Below, in pieces: positions 25,418-34,835 of a stretch of DNA of 64,000 nt (its first letter is position 1; every line of letters begins with the position of its first letter). The position numbers and the translations under genes are program-made. Below the pieces are notes generated by a model, which worked only from the letters and a program-made list of their open reading frames with translations, made no database searches and was not told the origin of the DNA. Source of the DNA: Neorhizobium galegae (GTDB lineage Bacteria; Pseudomonadota; Alphaproteobacteria; Rhizobiales; Rhizobiaceae); NCBI RefSeq assembly GCF_017877135.1, contig NZ_JAGIPH010000013.1, positions 1-64,000 of the forward strand. Direction: 5' to 3'.

Positions 25418-27277
25418 TCATGCGGCATCGCCATGCGGCGGCGTCTCATTGAGGAGCGGCTTCGGCACGGCTTTGATGCCATGTTCCTGAAAACCTTTTT
25501 GCACGGCGGCCAGCACGGCGCGGCGGATCAACCAGGGGCGACCGGGCCGGGCCTTGAACTTGCCGCGAATAACCAGCGTGCCATCCTCCACCAGGGCGAT
25601 CCCCTGGCTCTTGAAGGGCTCGATCAGGTCGACGGCGATGGCCGGATCCGTAGAAATCTCCTGGCCGATCTTCTTGAAAAGCCGCCGCACTTTCTCGATG
25701 TCCGTATCGAAGGCAACGCGGAAGGCCAGCTTTTCAATCATCCAGTCGCGGCTGTAGTTCTCGACCTTGTCGATCTGGCCGTAAGGAATGGTGGTGAGAG
25801 CGCCGCGATGGTGGCGCAAGGAGACGGAACGGATCGATATTTTCTCCACCGACCCCTTCGACCCTGAGATTTCGATGTATTCTCCGAAGCGGAAGGCATC
25901 ATCGATCAGGAAGAACAGCCCCGAGACGATGTCCTTGACCAGCGCCTGCGAGCCGAAACCGATGGCAAGGCCAAACACCGAAAAGCCGGTGATGATCGGC
26001 CAGACATTGACACCGAGCGATAGAAGCACCGACAAGGCAGCGAGCGCAAAGATCACCGATCGTGCGAGGCGGCTCAAGAGCGGGACCAGCGTTTCCAGTC
26101 GCGAACGCGGCGCAGCCGGGGCATCCTCGTCGCCGTCGGCCGCTGGCTCACCGGTCGCCCGGGTGGCAACACTGCCGGTGACATTCCAGAGATAGGCGGC
26201 AAGCAAGGCAATGGACGCCGCCTGCAGCGCGTCGGCGGCGACGCTCCACGTGTCGAAGCCGAGACTGGCGGCAAGCGGCGCGATCCACAACGTGCCGATG
26301 GCGGCAGAGGCGACAACCAGCACCATGAAGCGAAGGGTCTCGCGTGCCGCCGCAGCCATCACCGACACTCGTTCAGAGAGAACCCCCAGGCGCGCCCATT
26401 CCCCGATCAGGGCATCCAGATGGGGTGTCGCCACGAAGATGACGGCGGTCATCAGTACGGCCGTCGCAGGCAGCGGCGCCCCGACGGTTATCGCCGTCTG
26501 CGTGCTGGCCAGGGCGGTGAGCAGAAAGCCGATGACGATGGCCGGCCAGCGGCGCGCCAGGTGTTTGCGAAGCAAGGAGCGCGGCCGCGGTCCGGCGACC
26601 GCAAGGGCAAGCGCCCGCCGGTTGCGCCGGGCGACCAGTGAAAATAGGAGAACGCTCGGCAGCGAAACAAACAGCGTCACCAGACTGTCGGTCAGGGCAG
26701 GACCGGCCTGCCACAGGCGTAGCACCATCTGGAGACCAATCCCTGCGAGCGGCCAGGCGAGGCTGAGGGTCAGATCCCGCCGCAGCCGTTTTACCCGCGC
26801 CGGCGGCGGTTTTGCACCGCTTGCGAGCCCCGCTGTCATGATCTGGCGCAACATCATCACGAGCAGGCATCCGGCAGCGGTGATCACCGCACCCTGTCTC
26901 AAGGTCTGCCCGACCGCGCCACCCGATGCCAGCATGGAGGCTGCCGCCAGGCCCACGATCAATGCGACGAGCGTGATCAGAGGCAAGCGCAGAGCCATGC
27001 CCAGTCGAGACAATCTCGACTGGCAAAACCAGAAGACGATGATCGTCAAAAAGGCGACAGACGCGAGAAGGAAGAAGATGCCGGTTGCAGACGTCCCTGC
27101 GTCCCGCATTCTCTCCGCAAGCGCAATTGCCTGTTCGGGAACCCGATCAAGCGCTTCGATCCGCGCCGAGAAGCCGGACGTCACGCGCGTCGTCACCGTC
27201 TCCAGGGTGGTGACCAGCGCAGCCATGTCCGGCGGTGGCGGTGGCGCAGCAGCCAGCGGAAGGGCTTGGTTTGCCAT
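25418..27277 (-). CDS. MscS-family mechanosensitive ion channel
   Basis: This 619-residue membrane protein has about ten hydrophobic segments in the first 400 residues. A conserved MscS pore/beta domain lies at about 420-530 (GLFFLIDDAFRFGEYIEI, then SVSLRHHRGALTTIPYGQID), and a cytoplasmic C-terminal domain follows. The long N-terminal membrane part is like the larger MscK/YbdG-type members. It would release solutes on hypo-osmotic stress. Five bp separate it from the formylglycine-generating enzyme gene, which implies co-transcription. Confidence 0.88.
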   Translation of the reverse strand: MANQALPLAAAPPPPPDMAALVTTLETVTTRVTSGFSARIEALDRVPEQAIALAERMRDAGTSATGIFFLLASVAFLTIIVFWFCQSRLSRLGMALRLPLITLVALIVGLAAASMLASGGAVGQTLRQGAVITAAGCLLVMMLRQIMTAGLASGAKPPPARVKRLRRDLTLSLAWPLAGIGLQMVLRLWQAGPALTDSLVTLFVSLPSVLLFSLVARRNRRALALAVAGPRPRSLLRKHLARRWPAIVIGFLLTALASTQTAITVGAPLPATAVLMTAVIFVATPHLDALIGEWARLGVLSERVSVMAAAARETLRFMVLVVASAAIGTLWIAPLAASLGFDTWSVAADALQAASIALLAAYLWNVTGSVATRATGEPAADGDEDAPAAPRSRLETLVPLLSRLARSVIFALAALSVLLSLGVNVWPIITGFSVFGLAIGFGSQALVKDIVSGLFFLIDDAFRFGEYIEISGSKGSVEKISIRSVSLRHHRGALTTIPYGQIDKVENYSRDWMIEKLAFRVAFDTDIEKVRRLFKKIGQEISTDPAIAVDLIEPFKSQGIALVEDGTLVIRGKFKARPGRPWLIRRAVLAAVQKGFQEHGIKAVPKPLLNETPPHGDAA

Positions 27278-27282
27278 GATAT

Positions 27283-28230
27283 TCACCCGTTGAATGGAAC
27301 GATCACGCTCGGACGCAGGACGCATCGAAATCCGACATGACTGGTCGTGGTGTCTATGGTCTGGGCGAGGCGGGCCGCCGGGCGGTAGCGATGGCAATAA
27401 TTGGGGGCGCAAAGATGCGAACCACCCTTCAGCACCTTGCGTGGTTTTCCCAGGTAAAGCATGCTTTGATCTATGCTATCCGCCAGACTGCCGCCGCGCG
27501 GATTGTCGATGGTACAGCAGGCCTTGGCGGCCGGTTGATGCGGTCCGAACCAATCCTCGGTCCACTCCCAGACATTGCCGGTCATGTCGTAAAGACCGTA
27601 GCCATTCGCGGGAAAGCTGCCGACTGGCGATGTGCGCTCAAAGCCGTCCTCGGCGAGATTTTCCCAAGGAAAGCGACCTTGCCAGGTATTGGCCATATGC
27701 ACCCCGTTGGGACTGAATTCGTCTCCCCAGGCATAATCGGCGCCGTCCAGTCCGCCCCGCGCGGCAAACTCCCACTCCGCCTCGGTCGGCAGACTTTTTC
27801 CGGCCCAGCGCGCAAACGCCAGCGCATCCTCATAGGCCACATGCACGACCGGATGATCCTCACGTCCGGCCAAGCTGCTCTGCGGACCTTCGGGGTGGCG
27901 CCAGTCCGCGCCATCGACATAGGTCCACCATTGATAGGCATCGTCGGGTTCACGCGCGGACTGCGGAGCGGTGAAGACGGCCGAAGCCGGTTGCAGGGCC
28001 TCAGGCGGAACGCCGGGATAGAGGTCCGGGTCGGCCGGGCGCTCGGCAAACGTGACATAGCCGGTCGATGTCACGAAACGGGCAAAGGCCCGGTTCGTGA
28101 CAGGCGTTGCATCCATGAGAAAGGGACCGACGGAGACACGGCGCACCGGCGCCTCCTCCGGATAAAACCGGTCCGATCCCATCAGAAAGGTCCCCCCACT
28201 CACGGGGACCATCGTTTCGAGCATGGTCAT
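27283..28230 (-). CDS. Formylglycine-generating enzyme (sulfatase activator)
   Basis: This 315-residue FGE-sulfatase domain protein oxidises the active-site cysteine of sulfatases to formylglycine, using oxygen. The diagnostic redox cysteine pair is present as CAPNYC (Cys274 and Cys279), with the C-x4-C spacing of true FGEs. LPTEAEWEFAARGG, MTGNVWEWTEDWF and KVLKGGSHLC are further family motifs. It lies 24 bp after the sulfatase gene, its obvious substrate. ATG 28230 has GGGAAAG upstream; a TTG 15 bp earlier is the alternative start. Confidence 0.93.
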   Translation of the reverse strand: MTMLETMVPVSGGTFLMGSDRFYPEEAPVRRVSVGPFLMDATPVTNRAFARFVTSTGYVTFAERPADPDLYPGVPPEALQPASAVFTAPQSAREPDDAYQWWTYVDGADWRHPEGPQSSLAGREDHPVVHVAYEDALAFARWAGKSLPTEAEWEFAARGGLDGADYAWGDEFSPNGVHMANTWQGRFPWENLAEDGFERTSPVGSFPANGYGLYDMTGNVWEWTEDWFGPHQPAAKACCTIDNPRGGSLADSIDQSMLYLGKPRKVLKGGSHLCAPNYCHRYRPAARLAQTIDTTTSHVGFRCVLRPSVIVPFNG

Positions 28231-28254
28231 GCTGCGCTTTCCCAAGGCTCAGAG

Positions 28255-29757
28255 CTAGTTATCAGCATCGAAGACGGCAGCAGGATCCCAGGATTTCGGC
28301 GGCGCGCCGAAGGTCAGCTTGATGGCCTCGCCCAGCAAAAGCGGTGGCGCCATCTGGGCGGACAGTTCCCGAATGCGCTCCTGGAGCTTCCTGACGATGC
28401 GGGGATAGCGTTCTGCCAGGTTGGTGGTTTCGCTCTTGTCCTTGGAGAGATCGAAAAGCTCCACCCGACCGGGCAAGGCGGCCGTCCAGATCAGCTTCAT
28501 GTTGCCGTCCCGGATGGCACCGCCCATGGGATCGACATTATACACCATCTCGTGGCGCGCCGAAGGCTTGCCCTGACTGATCGTCGCCCAGGCGTTGATG
28601 CCATCGAGCGGCTTGTTTCGCCCGAGTTCGACGCCGGCAAGGGCCGCGAGCGTCGGATAGATGTCGGTGACATGGATGACGCCATCGACCTTTTCCGAGG
28701 CGATCTTGCCCGGCCAGTTGGCCAGCGCGGCAACGCGGGTTCCGCCTTCGTACAGCGTCCCCTTGCCGTCGCGGTAGGGACCGTTCTGCGCAGGCAGTTC
28801 CCCCGTCACCTTCGATTCGCCGGCGAACATGGCCGAGCGCACGCCGCCATTGTCGCTCTGGAACATGATGATCGTGTTTTCGCGCATGCCGCGCTTCGCC
28901 AGCGTCTCCACCAGCGCGCCGATGCCGTCGTCGATGATGGAGATCATCGCGGCATAGGCACGCCGCTGCGGATCCGGGATCGCGGAGTATTTGTCGAGAT
29001 ACTCCTGCGGCGCCTGAAGCGGCGTGTGCGGTGCCGTGTAAGCCAGGTAGAGAAAGAGCGGCTTGTTCGCATCATGCGTATCGACGATCTTCAAAGCTTC
29101 CTTGCTGAAGAGCAAGTTGTCGACCCCCTCTTCCTGAAGCGGTTCATTGTCGCGATACCAGTCCTTCACGCCATGAGAGGCATGTTCGAAGTGGTCGATC
29201 TCGCCCACCAGGGCGCCATAGAAGCTCTCGAAACCGCGCTGTGTCGGCCAGAATTCCTTCTTCGCATGGCCGAGGTGCCATTTGCCGACCATGGCGGTGC
29301 GGTAGCCGGCATCCTTCAGCATCTGCGGCAGAATATACTCGTCCGTTGCCAGCCCATAGCTGCCGCCGCTCGGGATGACACCCGTCTGCAGGCCGTAGCG
29401 CAACGGATAGCGGCCCGTCATAAGGGCTGCGCGGGTCGGCGTGCACATGGGCTGGGCATAGAACTGCTCCAGCCGCGCACCATTGGCGGCCAGCGCGTCG
29501 ATATGCGGCGTGCGGATATCAGAACCGTGGTAGCCGACATCCTTCCAGCCAAGGTCGTCGGCGACCACGTAAATGATATGGGGCGGCTTCTCCGTCGGTT
29601 TTGCCTCGGCCTGCGTTCCGATCCCGAGCGTCGCCAGGGCAGAGGCGGGCGCGGCACCACCGATCGCCAGGCGGCTGATGGCAAGCGCTGCTCCACTCAG
29701 AAGGGTTTGGCGACGGGTCAATCCTTCATCATCGCCTGCTTCCGGCTCATTCACCAT
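28255..29757 (-). CDS. Tat-exported arylsulfatase-family sulfatase
   Basis: This 500-residue sulfatase has the modification signature CTPTRAALMTGR. Cys105 is converted to formylglycine. Asp67-Asp68 (VVADDLGWKDVG) and the later SDNGG supply calcium ligands; GKWHLGH holds catalytic Lys and His. The N-terminus TRRQTLLSGAALAISRL looks like a twin-arginine signal, so it probably acts in the periplasm. The adjacent FGE gene supports activity. The sulfate ester it cleaves cannot be read. ATG 29757 was preferred over TTG 29766. Confidence 0.92.
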   Translation of the reverse strand: MVNEPEAGDDEGLTRRQTLLSGAALAISRLAIGGAAPASALATLGIGTQAEAKPTEKPPHIIYVVADDLGWKDVGYHGSDIRTPHIDALAANGARLEQFYAQPMCTPTRAALMTGRYPLRYGLQTGVIPSGGSYGLATDEYILPQMLKDAGYRTAMVGKWHLGHAKKEFWPTQRGFESFYGALVGEIDHFEHASHGVKDWYRDNEPLQEEGVDNLLFSKEALKIVDTHDANKPLFLYLAYTAPHTPLQAPQEYLDKYSAIPDPQRRAYAAMISIIDDGIGALVETLAKRGMRENTIIMFQSDNGGVRSAMFAGESKVTGELPAQNGPYRDGKGTLYEGGTRVAALANWPGKIASEKVDGVIHVTDIYPTLAALAGVELGRNKPLDGINAWATISQGKPSARHEMVYNVDPMGGAIRDGNMKLIWTAALPGRVELFDLSKDKSETTNLAERYPRIVRKLQERIRELSAQMAPPLLLGEAIKLTFGAPPKSWDPAAVFDADN

Positions 29758-29811
29758 GCCGAACAATCATTTAGCCGAAGAGCTTATCTGACCACTGACG
29801 AGCTGTGCGAT

Positions 29812-30759
29812 GTGGCGTCCCGCACGAGTCTGGAGATCGACTGCCTCTCAGCAGCCGATCAGCTCTCGCACTTCCACCAGGTCGGCCGCCCGGGCCGGTG
29901 GGGGCTCGATTGTCTCGAACTGGCGGCCCATGTGAGGGCGGACGGTGCCATCGAAGACGGTGCTGTCGCTCTGGTCTTCATCGAGCGCTCGTGCGGCTCC
30001 AGCATCGCAGGCATCCCGCTCAACGATAATGTTGTCATAAGCTTGCCGCCTGGCAGCGAGATACGGGCCAGCATGCGCGCCGGCACGATCTATCGCGGCA
30101 TCGTCGTGCCCGTGACGGATTGGCTGGACATTCAGCACCAGACGGTCGGCTTCGTTACGTCCGACACGCCAAAGCCTTCGATGTTTTCCCTGAACGGCAA
30201 CCAAGGCTCGGCCCTGATAAAGGAGACATCTCTTCTTGGCGACCGACTTGAAGCAGCCCTCATTCCCGATACCTCAGATGCTGCGGCTCAACAGCGCCTG
30301 CCGCTTCCCATATCCGATTGCCTGGCGCATCTGGCGGACATTCAAGCGCACACCGAATCCCGCTACGAGGCCGTCAACAAGTCGGTTGACGCGCGTCTGC
30401 GTCAGGCCCTGCGGGCCAAGGACTTCATTCTCGCACATCTGACTGAGGACCTCTCCGTCGACAGGCTGTGCGGCGCGGTCGGTGTCAGCCGGCGCCAACT
30501 GGAATATGCCTTCAGGACCACGTTTGATTGCAGCCCCTACGACTTCATCCAGTCCGTCCGCCTGAACGAAATCCGGCGGCAATTGCAGCGCGCCGATGGC
30601 CGAACCGTCACCCAGATCGCTCTGGACAACGGCGTCCAGCACCTCGGCCGTTTTTCCGCAGCCTATCGCAACCTGTTCGGGGAACTGCCCAAGGAGACGG
30701 CGCGCCAGAATTTGACGGCGCTGGCACGACATTATAAGGCCGGTTACAGAAAGGGTTGA
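29812..30759 (+). CDS. AraC-family transcriptional regulator beside the sulfatase
   Basis: This is about 315 residues if started at GTG 29812. The last 100 residues contain two helix-turn-helices of the AraC type (LSVDRLCGAVGVSRRQLEYAF and TVTQIALDNGVQHLGRFSAAY). The N-terminal half (ELAAHVRADGAIEDG...PPGSEIRASM) fits a cupin-like ligand domain. It is divergent from the sulfatase gene and probably controls it. No ATG is available and no clear ribosome-binding site was found, so the start is uncertain. A much longer open frame to the left is antisense to the sulfatase. Confidence 0.75.
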   Translation: MASRTSLEIDCLSAADQLSHFHQVGRPGRWGLDCLELAAHVRADGAIEDGAVALVFIERSCGSSIAGIPLNDNVVISLPPGSEIRASMRAGTIYRGIVVPVTDWLDIQHQTVGFVTSDTPKPSMFSLNGNQGSALIKETSLLGDRLEAALIPDTSDAAAQQRLPLPISDCLAHLADIQAHTESRYEAVNKSVDARLRQALRAKDFILAHLTEDLSVDRLCGAVGVSRRQLEYAFRTTFDCSPYDFIQSVRLNEIRRQLQRADGRTVTQIALDNGVQHLGRFSAAYRNLFGELPKETARQNLTALARHYKAGYRKG

Positions 30760-30786
30760 GGCGTCAGACGTTGACGGCGCTGTGCC

Positions 30787-31743
30787 TCATGCCCTTCTGG
30801 ACGGCCGGGACACGACATGTCCGAGCGACGCAGCCGGGCCATCAAGAGCCGTACGGCTCTTCATCCAGGCGTTCGGATCGACATCGAGAGCCGTCTGAAG
30901 CCAGGCGAGTGTCAGGCGTCTCATGGCCTCCAGTGCATCGGGGCTTTCCGTCTCCGTTTCCTTCGCGTCGAGACCCGCGATGCCGCCGAGCCCGTGGCCG
31001 ACACCACGCAGCGTCAGGAGATCGCCGTTTGCGCCTGTTGCGTCGTGGAAAGCATCAGCATACCATTCTGGGCCGCGTGTCGTGAAACGGGGGTTATCCT
31101 CATCACCGCAGACGACGAGGATCGGGCGCGCAATGCCCGAAAAGTCGAGATCGAAGAACGGGAAACGCGCGGCGTTTTCTTCTGTCAGGTCGGCTCCGCC
31201 CCGGCCGGGCGCAGCGAGCAGGATACCGGCTGAAATCCGCGGATCGGAGAAATCCTCGCCATGCAACGTCGCACCGAGCAGGAGCGAGACCGTGTGACCG
31301 CCGAAGGAATGGCCAGCCGCTGCGATCCGCGTCCTGTCAAGGCGCCCCGCGATGCCACCCGCCTGCTGCTCCACCGCGTCCAGATGGTTGAGAATGGTCT
31401 TGAGTTCTTCCACCCGTTCGCGCCAGAAGAAGGGTGCACCCTCGCTATCTGCAGCCAGCCCGCCGACGCGGGAGCTGGCATGGGTGGGCTGGATGACCGC
31501 AAATCCACGTTCTGCCCAGAACTGTGCCACCGGCGCATAGCCGTCCTTGGAGGGGATATAATAGGACGGACCGTAGCCGTGAGACAGAAGGACTACGGGA
31601 AGCCCGCTCCCGCTCGCTGGCGCCGTCAACCGCAATTCCAGCGGCTGTCGCCCCGCCATCTCAAGGCAGATGGGGGTATAAGCGACGGTCAGCGCCGCCT
31701 CCGGCGTCGGAATGTGCCGGGCGAAGTCGATGAGATTGTTCAT
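30787..31743 (-). CDS. Alpha/beta hydrolase (chlorophyllase/PAF-hydrolase-like)
   Basis: This 318-residue hydrolase has an oxyanion segment VVLLSHGYGPSYYIPSKDGY and nucleophile elbow AGHSFGGHTVSLLL. The catalytic Asp is probably in VVCGDEDNPRF and the His in GVGHGLGGIAG. The size and the early dienelactone-like pattern fit the chlorophyllase/platelet-activating-factor hydrolase group. The substrate is unknown. ATG 31743 has AGGAG upstream. It is read divergently from the AraC gene at 31933, its likely regulator. Confidence 0.85.
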   Translation of the reverse strand: MNNLIDFARHIPTPEAALTVAYTPICLEMAGRQPLELRLTAPASGSGLPVVLLSHGYGPSYYIPSKDGYAPVAQFWAERGFAVIQPTHASSRVGGLAADSEGAPFFWRERVEELKTILNHLDAVEQQAGGIAGRLDRTRIAAAGHSFGGHTVSLLLGATLHGEDFSDPRISAGILLAAPGRGGADLTEENAARFPFFDLDFSGIARPILVVCGDEDNPRFTTRGPEWYADAFHDATGANGDLLTLRGVGHGLGGIAGLDAKETETESPDALEAMRRLTLAWLQTALDVDPNAWMKSRTALDGPAASLGHVVSRPSRRA

Positions 31744-31932
31744 AGGGGAAAACTCCTGGACGGATTGTGAAAGGCAAATTCCAGCGGCCGCTGGATGTGC
31801 AGCGTTGAAGAGGGACTGCCGGACGGCAGCCGCCAAATCCTGCGGCGTCGTGAACAGGGCATCAGGATGGACGTTTCGTTCCGGACATTCTATGTTCAAA
31901 TATCCACTATCCTTTAGCGAAAGTCCGATTTT

Positions 31933-32832
31933 GTGAGCGATCCCTTCGCAGATGTTGTTTCCCTGCTGAAGCCCAAGCCCTCCATTGCCAAACAGGTGAC
32001 CGGAAGCGGGCGGTGGCTTGTGGAGCGCACGGAGCTTGGCAGCCCCTTCTATTGCGCGATTGTCGAGGGGGAATGCCATCTCACCATCTCGGGCAGCCCC
32101 CCTCTGCTGCTGACGACCGGTGACTTCGTGCTCATCCCCGAAGCCTATTCCTTCACCATGAGTAGCCTTGAACCACCGCCGCGCGGAGCGCTGCCAGAGC
32201 GGCTGGAAACCAGTCCCGGCGTCTTCAGGCTTGGCGATGCCGATGCGACCGCCAATGTCCGGGCGATGATCGGTCACTGCGCGTTCGGTTCGGACGACAA
32301 GGCAATCCTCGTTTCGCTGCTGCCGGACCTTATTCATGTACGCGGCGCCGAAAGGCTCATGCGTCTGGTCCAGATGATCAACGAGGAGACCGGCGCTCAA
32401 CGGGCCGCGCGCGAGATCGTGCTGTCGCGTCTGCTGGAAGTCCTGTTCATCGAGGCCCTGCGATCCGCGGGCGGCGCTGATGCCACGCCGGGCCTCCTTC
32501 GCGGCATGGCCGATCCGCACCTTGCCCCGATCCTCCGGCGCATTCACGAGAACCCCGCCCAGAGCATCAGTGCCGAAAGCCTCGCAAAGCATGCCGCCAT
32601 GTCGCGCTCCACCTTCTACGCCCGCTTCCAGCGCGAAATCGGTGTCACACCCATGGACTATGTGACGGGCTGGCGCATGGCGCTCGCCAGACAGCTTCTG
32701 CGAGAGAAAGTCGCGACGGCTGACATTGCCGAACAGGTCGGCTACGGCTCGGTCAGCGCCTTCAGCGCAGCCTTCAGCCGCCACGCCGGCATGCCACCCG
32801 GCGCCTATGCGCGGATCGATGCAGCCGAGTAG
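31933..32832 (+). CDS. AraC-family regulator with AraC-N (cupin) domain
   Basis: The protein has 299 residues. The N-terminal cupin ligand domain (about 10-180) includes CHLTISGSPPLLLTTGDFVLI. The C-terminal double helix-turn-helix (about 205-295) contains SISAESLAKHAAMSRSTFYA and TADIAEQVGYGSVSAFSAAF. It starts with GTG. The divergent gene at 30787-31743 encodes a hydrolase, so it is a plausible local regulator. A short repeat ACAT-TCT-ATGT lies in the shared promoter region near 31889. Confidence 0.88.
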   Translation: MSDPFADVVSLLKPKPSIAKQVTGSGRWLVERTELGSPFYCAIVEGECHLTISGSPPLLLTTGDFVLIPEAYSFTMSSLEPPPRGALPERLETSPGVFRLGDADATANVRAMIGHCAFGSDDKAILVSLLPDLIHVRGAERLMRLVQMINEETGAQRAAREIVLSRLLEVLFIEALRSAGGADATPGLLRGMADPHLAPILRRIHENPAQSISAESLAKHAAMSRSTFYARFQREIGVTPMDYVTGWRMALARQLLREKVATADIAEQVGYGSVSAFSAAFSRHAGMPPGAYARIDAAE

Positions 32833-32897
32833 GATGACCTACATACCGCATTTCGCGGCGCCCGTTCGGCAGGCTGCATGAAGAGAGGCTGGGGATG

Positions 32898-32929
32898 TTC
32901 GCAGGCAGTCGGGGTAAACTGCCTGCGAA
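32898..32929. terminator. Symmetric hairpin between convergent genes
   Basis: A perfect 12-bp stem (TTCGCAGGCAGT and its complement) closes an 8-base loop. It ends 4 bp before the stop codon of the NmrA gene and serves both converging genes. There is no U-run on either strand, so Rho-independent termination is not certain. Confidence 0.55.
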
Positions 32930-32933
32930 GGGG

Positions 32934-33878
32934 TCAATCCTTGGCGCACCAGAGAGCAAAGGTCTCCGGCTCATCCTCCAGAGGTGCAGCGTTTGCGTGG
33001 TAACTCGGCTTCCAGACGTTGCGGATGAACGCTTCCATCGTCGTCGGCAGGTGCGGGCGGCCCTCGTGCTGCCCGTGGAAGGTCACGAGGCCGCTGTTCA
33101 TCGCATCCGCCGTCAGCACGTCGTCCTGCCATCGCTCCGGCGTCCCGAACCGCACGAGAAACACGGTTTTCACCTCTTCGCGCCGGATGTCGATCACGCG
33201 ATAGGCGACAGGCTTGCCGATCTCGGCACCGATGATCGCGACGAGGTCATGCATGGAGACGTCCTGCGAACCGACCTCGAGAGCCACGCGGTGTTGCCCT
33301 CTCGGATGTGTCAGTTCCCGCGCTGCCAGCTCCGCAATGTCATCGATGGCGACCCATGGCATCTTCACATCCGGCAGGCAGGACCAGCCGATGCGGCCAT
33401 ATCGGGCGATCGGCCTTATCCATGCAAAGGTGTTCTCCATGAACCATGCCGCACGCAGGTGTACCAGATCGATGGATGTGAGCTCGTTGAGCTTCGTCTC
33501 GAGCTGGTGAAAACTCTCGAAATGACCGGTCTTCGCCTCGACCTCGGAGCCCATCGATGTCAGGCTGAGGACGTGCTTGACGTCCGATGTCTTCAGCGCA
33601 TCGACAAAACGCTGCGCCACGGCGCGGTAGTGACCCTCGATATTGTTCCAGTCCGTCTTGACCATCAGAAAGGCGGCATCCATGTCGCGGAAGAAAGCAT
33701 TGAGTTCTCCCGTCCCATTGTCGAAGCTCCCGATGAAGGGCTCTGCGCCCAGCGAAACCAGTTCGTCCAGCGCCGATCCCCCTCTCGACAGCGCCCGTAC
33801 CTGATGCCCTTCGCTCAGAAGCATTCGGGTGAGCTTGGCTCCGATGCGTCCCGTGGCACCAACGACAGCAATTTTCAT
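32934..33878 (-). CDS. NmrA-like NAD(P)-binding oxidoreductase
   Basis: This 314-residue atypical short-chain dehydrogenase starts with the Rossmann motif GATGRIGAK (7-15). The catalytic Tyr/Lys pair of classical SDRs is absent. The pattern (SLTSMGSEVEAKTGHFESFHQLE, LRAAWFMENTF) fits the NmrA/quinone-oxidoreductase-like NAD(P)-binding group. These act as redox sensors or quinone reductases. It is divergent from an AraC regulator (33952) with a 73-bp shared promoter. Confidence 0.85.
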   Translation of the reverse strand: MKIAVVGATGRIGAKLTRMLLSEGHQVRALSRGGSALDELVSLGAEPFIGSFDNGTGELNAFFRDMDAAFLMVKTDWNNIEGHYRAVAQRFVDALKTSDVKHVLSLTSMGSEVEAKTGHFESFHQLETKLNELTSIDLVHLRAAWFMENTFAWIRPIARYGRIGWSCLPDVKMPWVAIDDIAELAARELTHPRGQHRVALEVGSQDVSMHDLVAIIGAEIGKPVAYRVIDIRREEVKTVFLVRFGTPERWQDDVLTADAMNSGLVTFHGQHEGRPHLPTTMEAFIRNVWKPSYHANAAPLEDEPETFALWCAKD

Positions 33879-33951
33879 GATCTACTCCGTTCATGGTTGA
33901 TCATGGGAGGTTAGACCATTGCAGACCCACCGAATTTGGAGATAATGCCCC

Positions 33952-34785
33952 ATGATCTCCAAAACGGGCCAATCTTCCGCTGAACGTCGCGACTGTTATG
34001 ATGAGTTCGATCCCGACACTCTGGATCGCACCGCCTTTGCCGTCCGCCTCGACTTCAGCCAGTACAAGGACGAAGTTCCCCTGCATAAACATCGGCAGGG
34101 ACAGCTTGTCATGGCTCTGCATGGCGCCGTTACCTGCAGGACGGAAAATGCGCTCTGGATCGTTCCGCCGCAGTGCGGGGTCTGGATCCCGGGCGGCATT
34201 CTTCACAGCAACCAGGCCACGTCCAACGCCGTGCTGTCCTACCTGTTCGTCGAGCCGGGTGCAGTACCGCTGCCGATGGATTGCTGCACCCTTTCCGTCT
34301 CGCCCCTGCTGCGCGAAATGATCCTGCGCCTGGCGGACGTCCCTGTCGCATTCGGCGGGAATGACCATATCGACCGTATGGTCAGGGTCATGCTGGACGA
34401 ACTGGCACAGATGCCGGTAGAGGCGCTGTCGCTGCCTGCATCCCATCATCCCAAGATTGCCGCGATCACCGCTGCCTTGACTGAGGACCCGAGCGACCGC
34501 CGTACACTTGCCGACTGGGCGGTTCATATCGCCTTGAGCGAGCGGTCCCTCAAGCGGCTGATGGTCGAGGAAACGGGGCTGACATTCGGCCAGTGGCGGC
34601 GCCAGTTGCATCTCGTCATCGCCCTGCGCGAGCTCGCCAGCGGCGCCTCGGTGCAGCGGGTGTCAGGCGATCTCGGCTACGAATCGCCGACCGCCTTCAT
34701 CGTCATGTTCAAGAAGGCACTCGGCACCACGCCCGCCCGCTATTTTTCAAATCGATCTGCCGGCCGGCCCCTGCGTTCCGACTGA
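33952..34785 (+). CDS. AraC-family regulator (cupin-HTH)
   Basis: This 277-residue regulator has an N-terminal cupin (PLHKHRQGQLVMALHGAVT, ending in WIPGGILHSNQ) and a C-terminal AraC helix-turn-helix pair (TLADWAVHIALSERSLKRL, SVQRVSGDLGYESPTAFIVM). The arrangement is typical of small AraC proteins that control a neighbouring oxidoreductase or efflux gene. The divergent NmrA gene is the likely target. Confidence 0.88.
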   Translation: MISKTGQSSAERRDCYDEFDPDTLDRTAFAVRLDFSQYKDEVPLHKHRQGQLVMALHGAVTCRTENALWIVPPQCGVWIPGGILHSNQATSNAVLSYLFVEPGAVPLPMDCCTLSVSPLLREMILRLADVPVAFGGNDHIDRMVRVMLDELAQMPVEALSLPASHHPKIAAITAALTEDPSDRRTLADWAVHIALSERSLKRLMVEETGLTFGQWRRQLHLVIALRELASGASVQRVSGDLGYESPTAFIVMFKKALGTTPARYFSNRSAGRPLRSD

Positions 34786-34835
34786 ATGCGGGTTGATATC
34801 GGTTGCTCGCGCAAGCCCGCTATCCCCGAACTCAA

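Noticed and set aside
27337..29811. Very long plus-strand open frame running into the AraC gene
   Set aside because: It lies antisense to the sulfatase and FGE genes, whose motifs are complete. Only the part after about 29812 looks like a protein family.
31744..32784. N-terminal extension of the alpha/beta hydrolase to 665 residues
   Set aside because: It is antisense to the AraC gene at 31933; the hydrolase has its own ATG and AGGAG at 31743.
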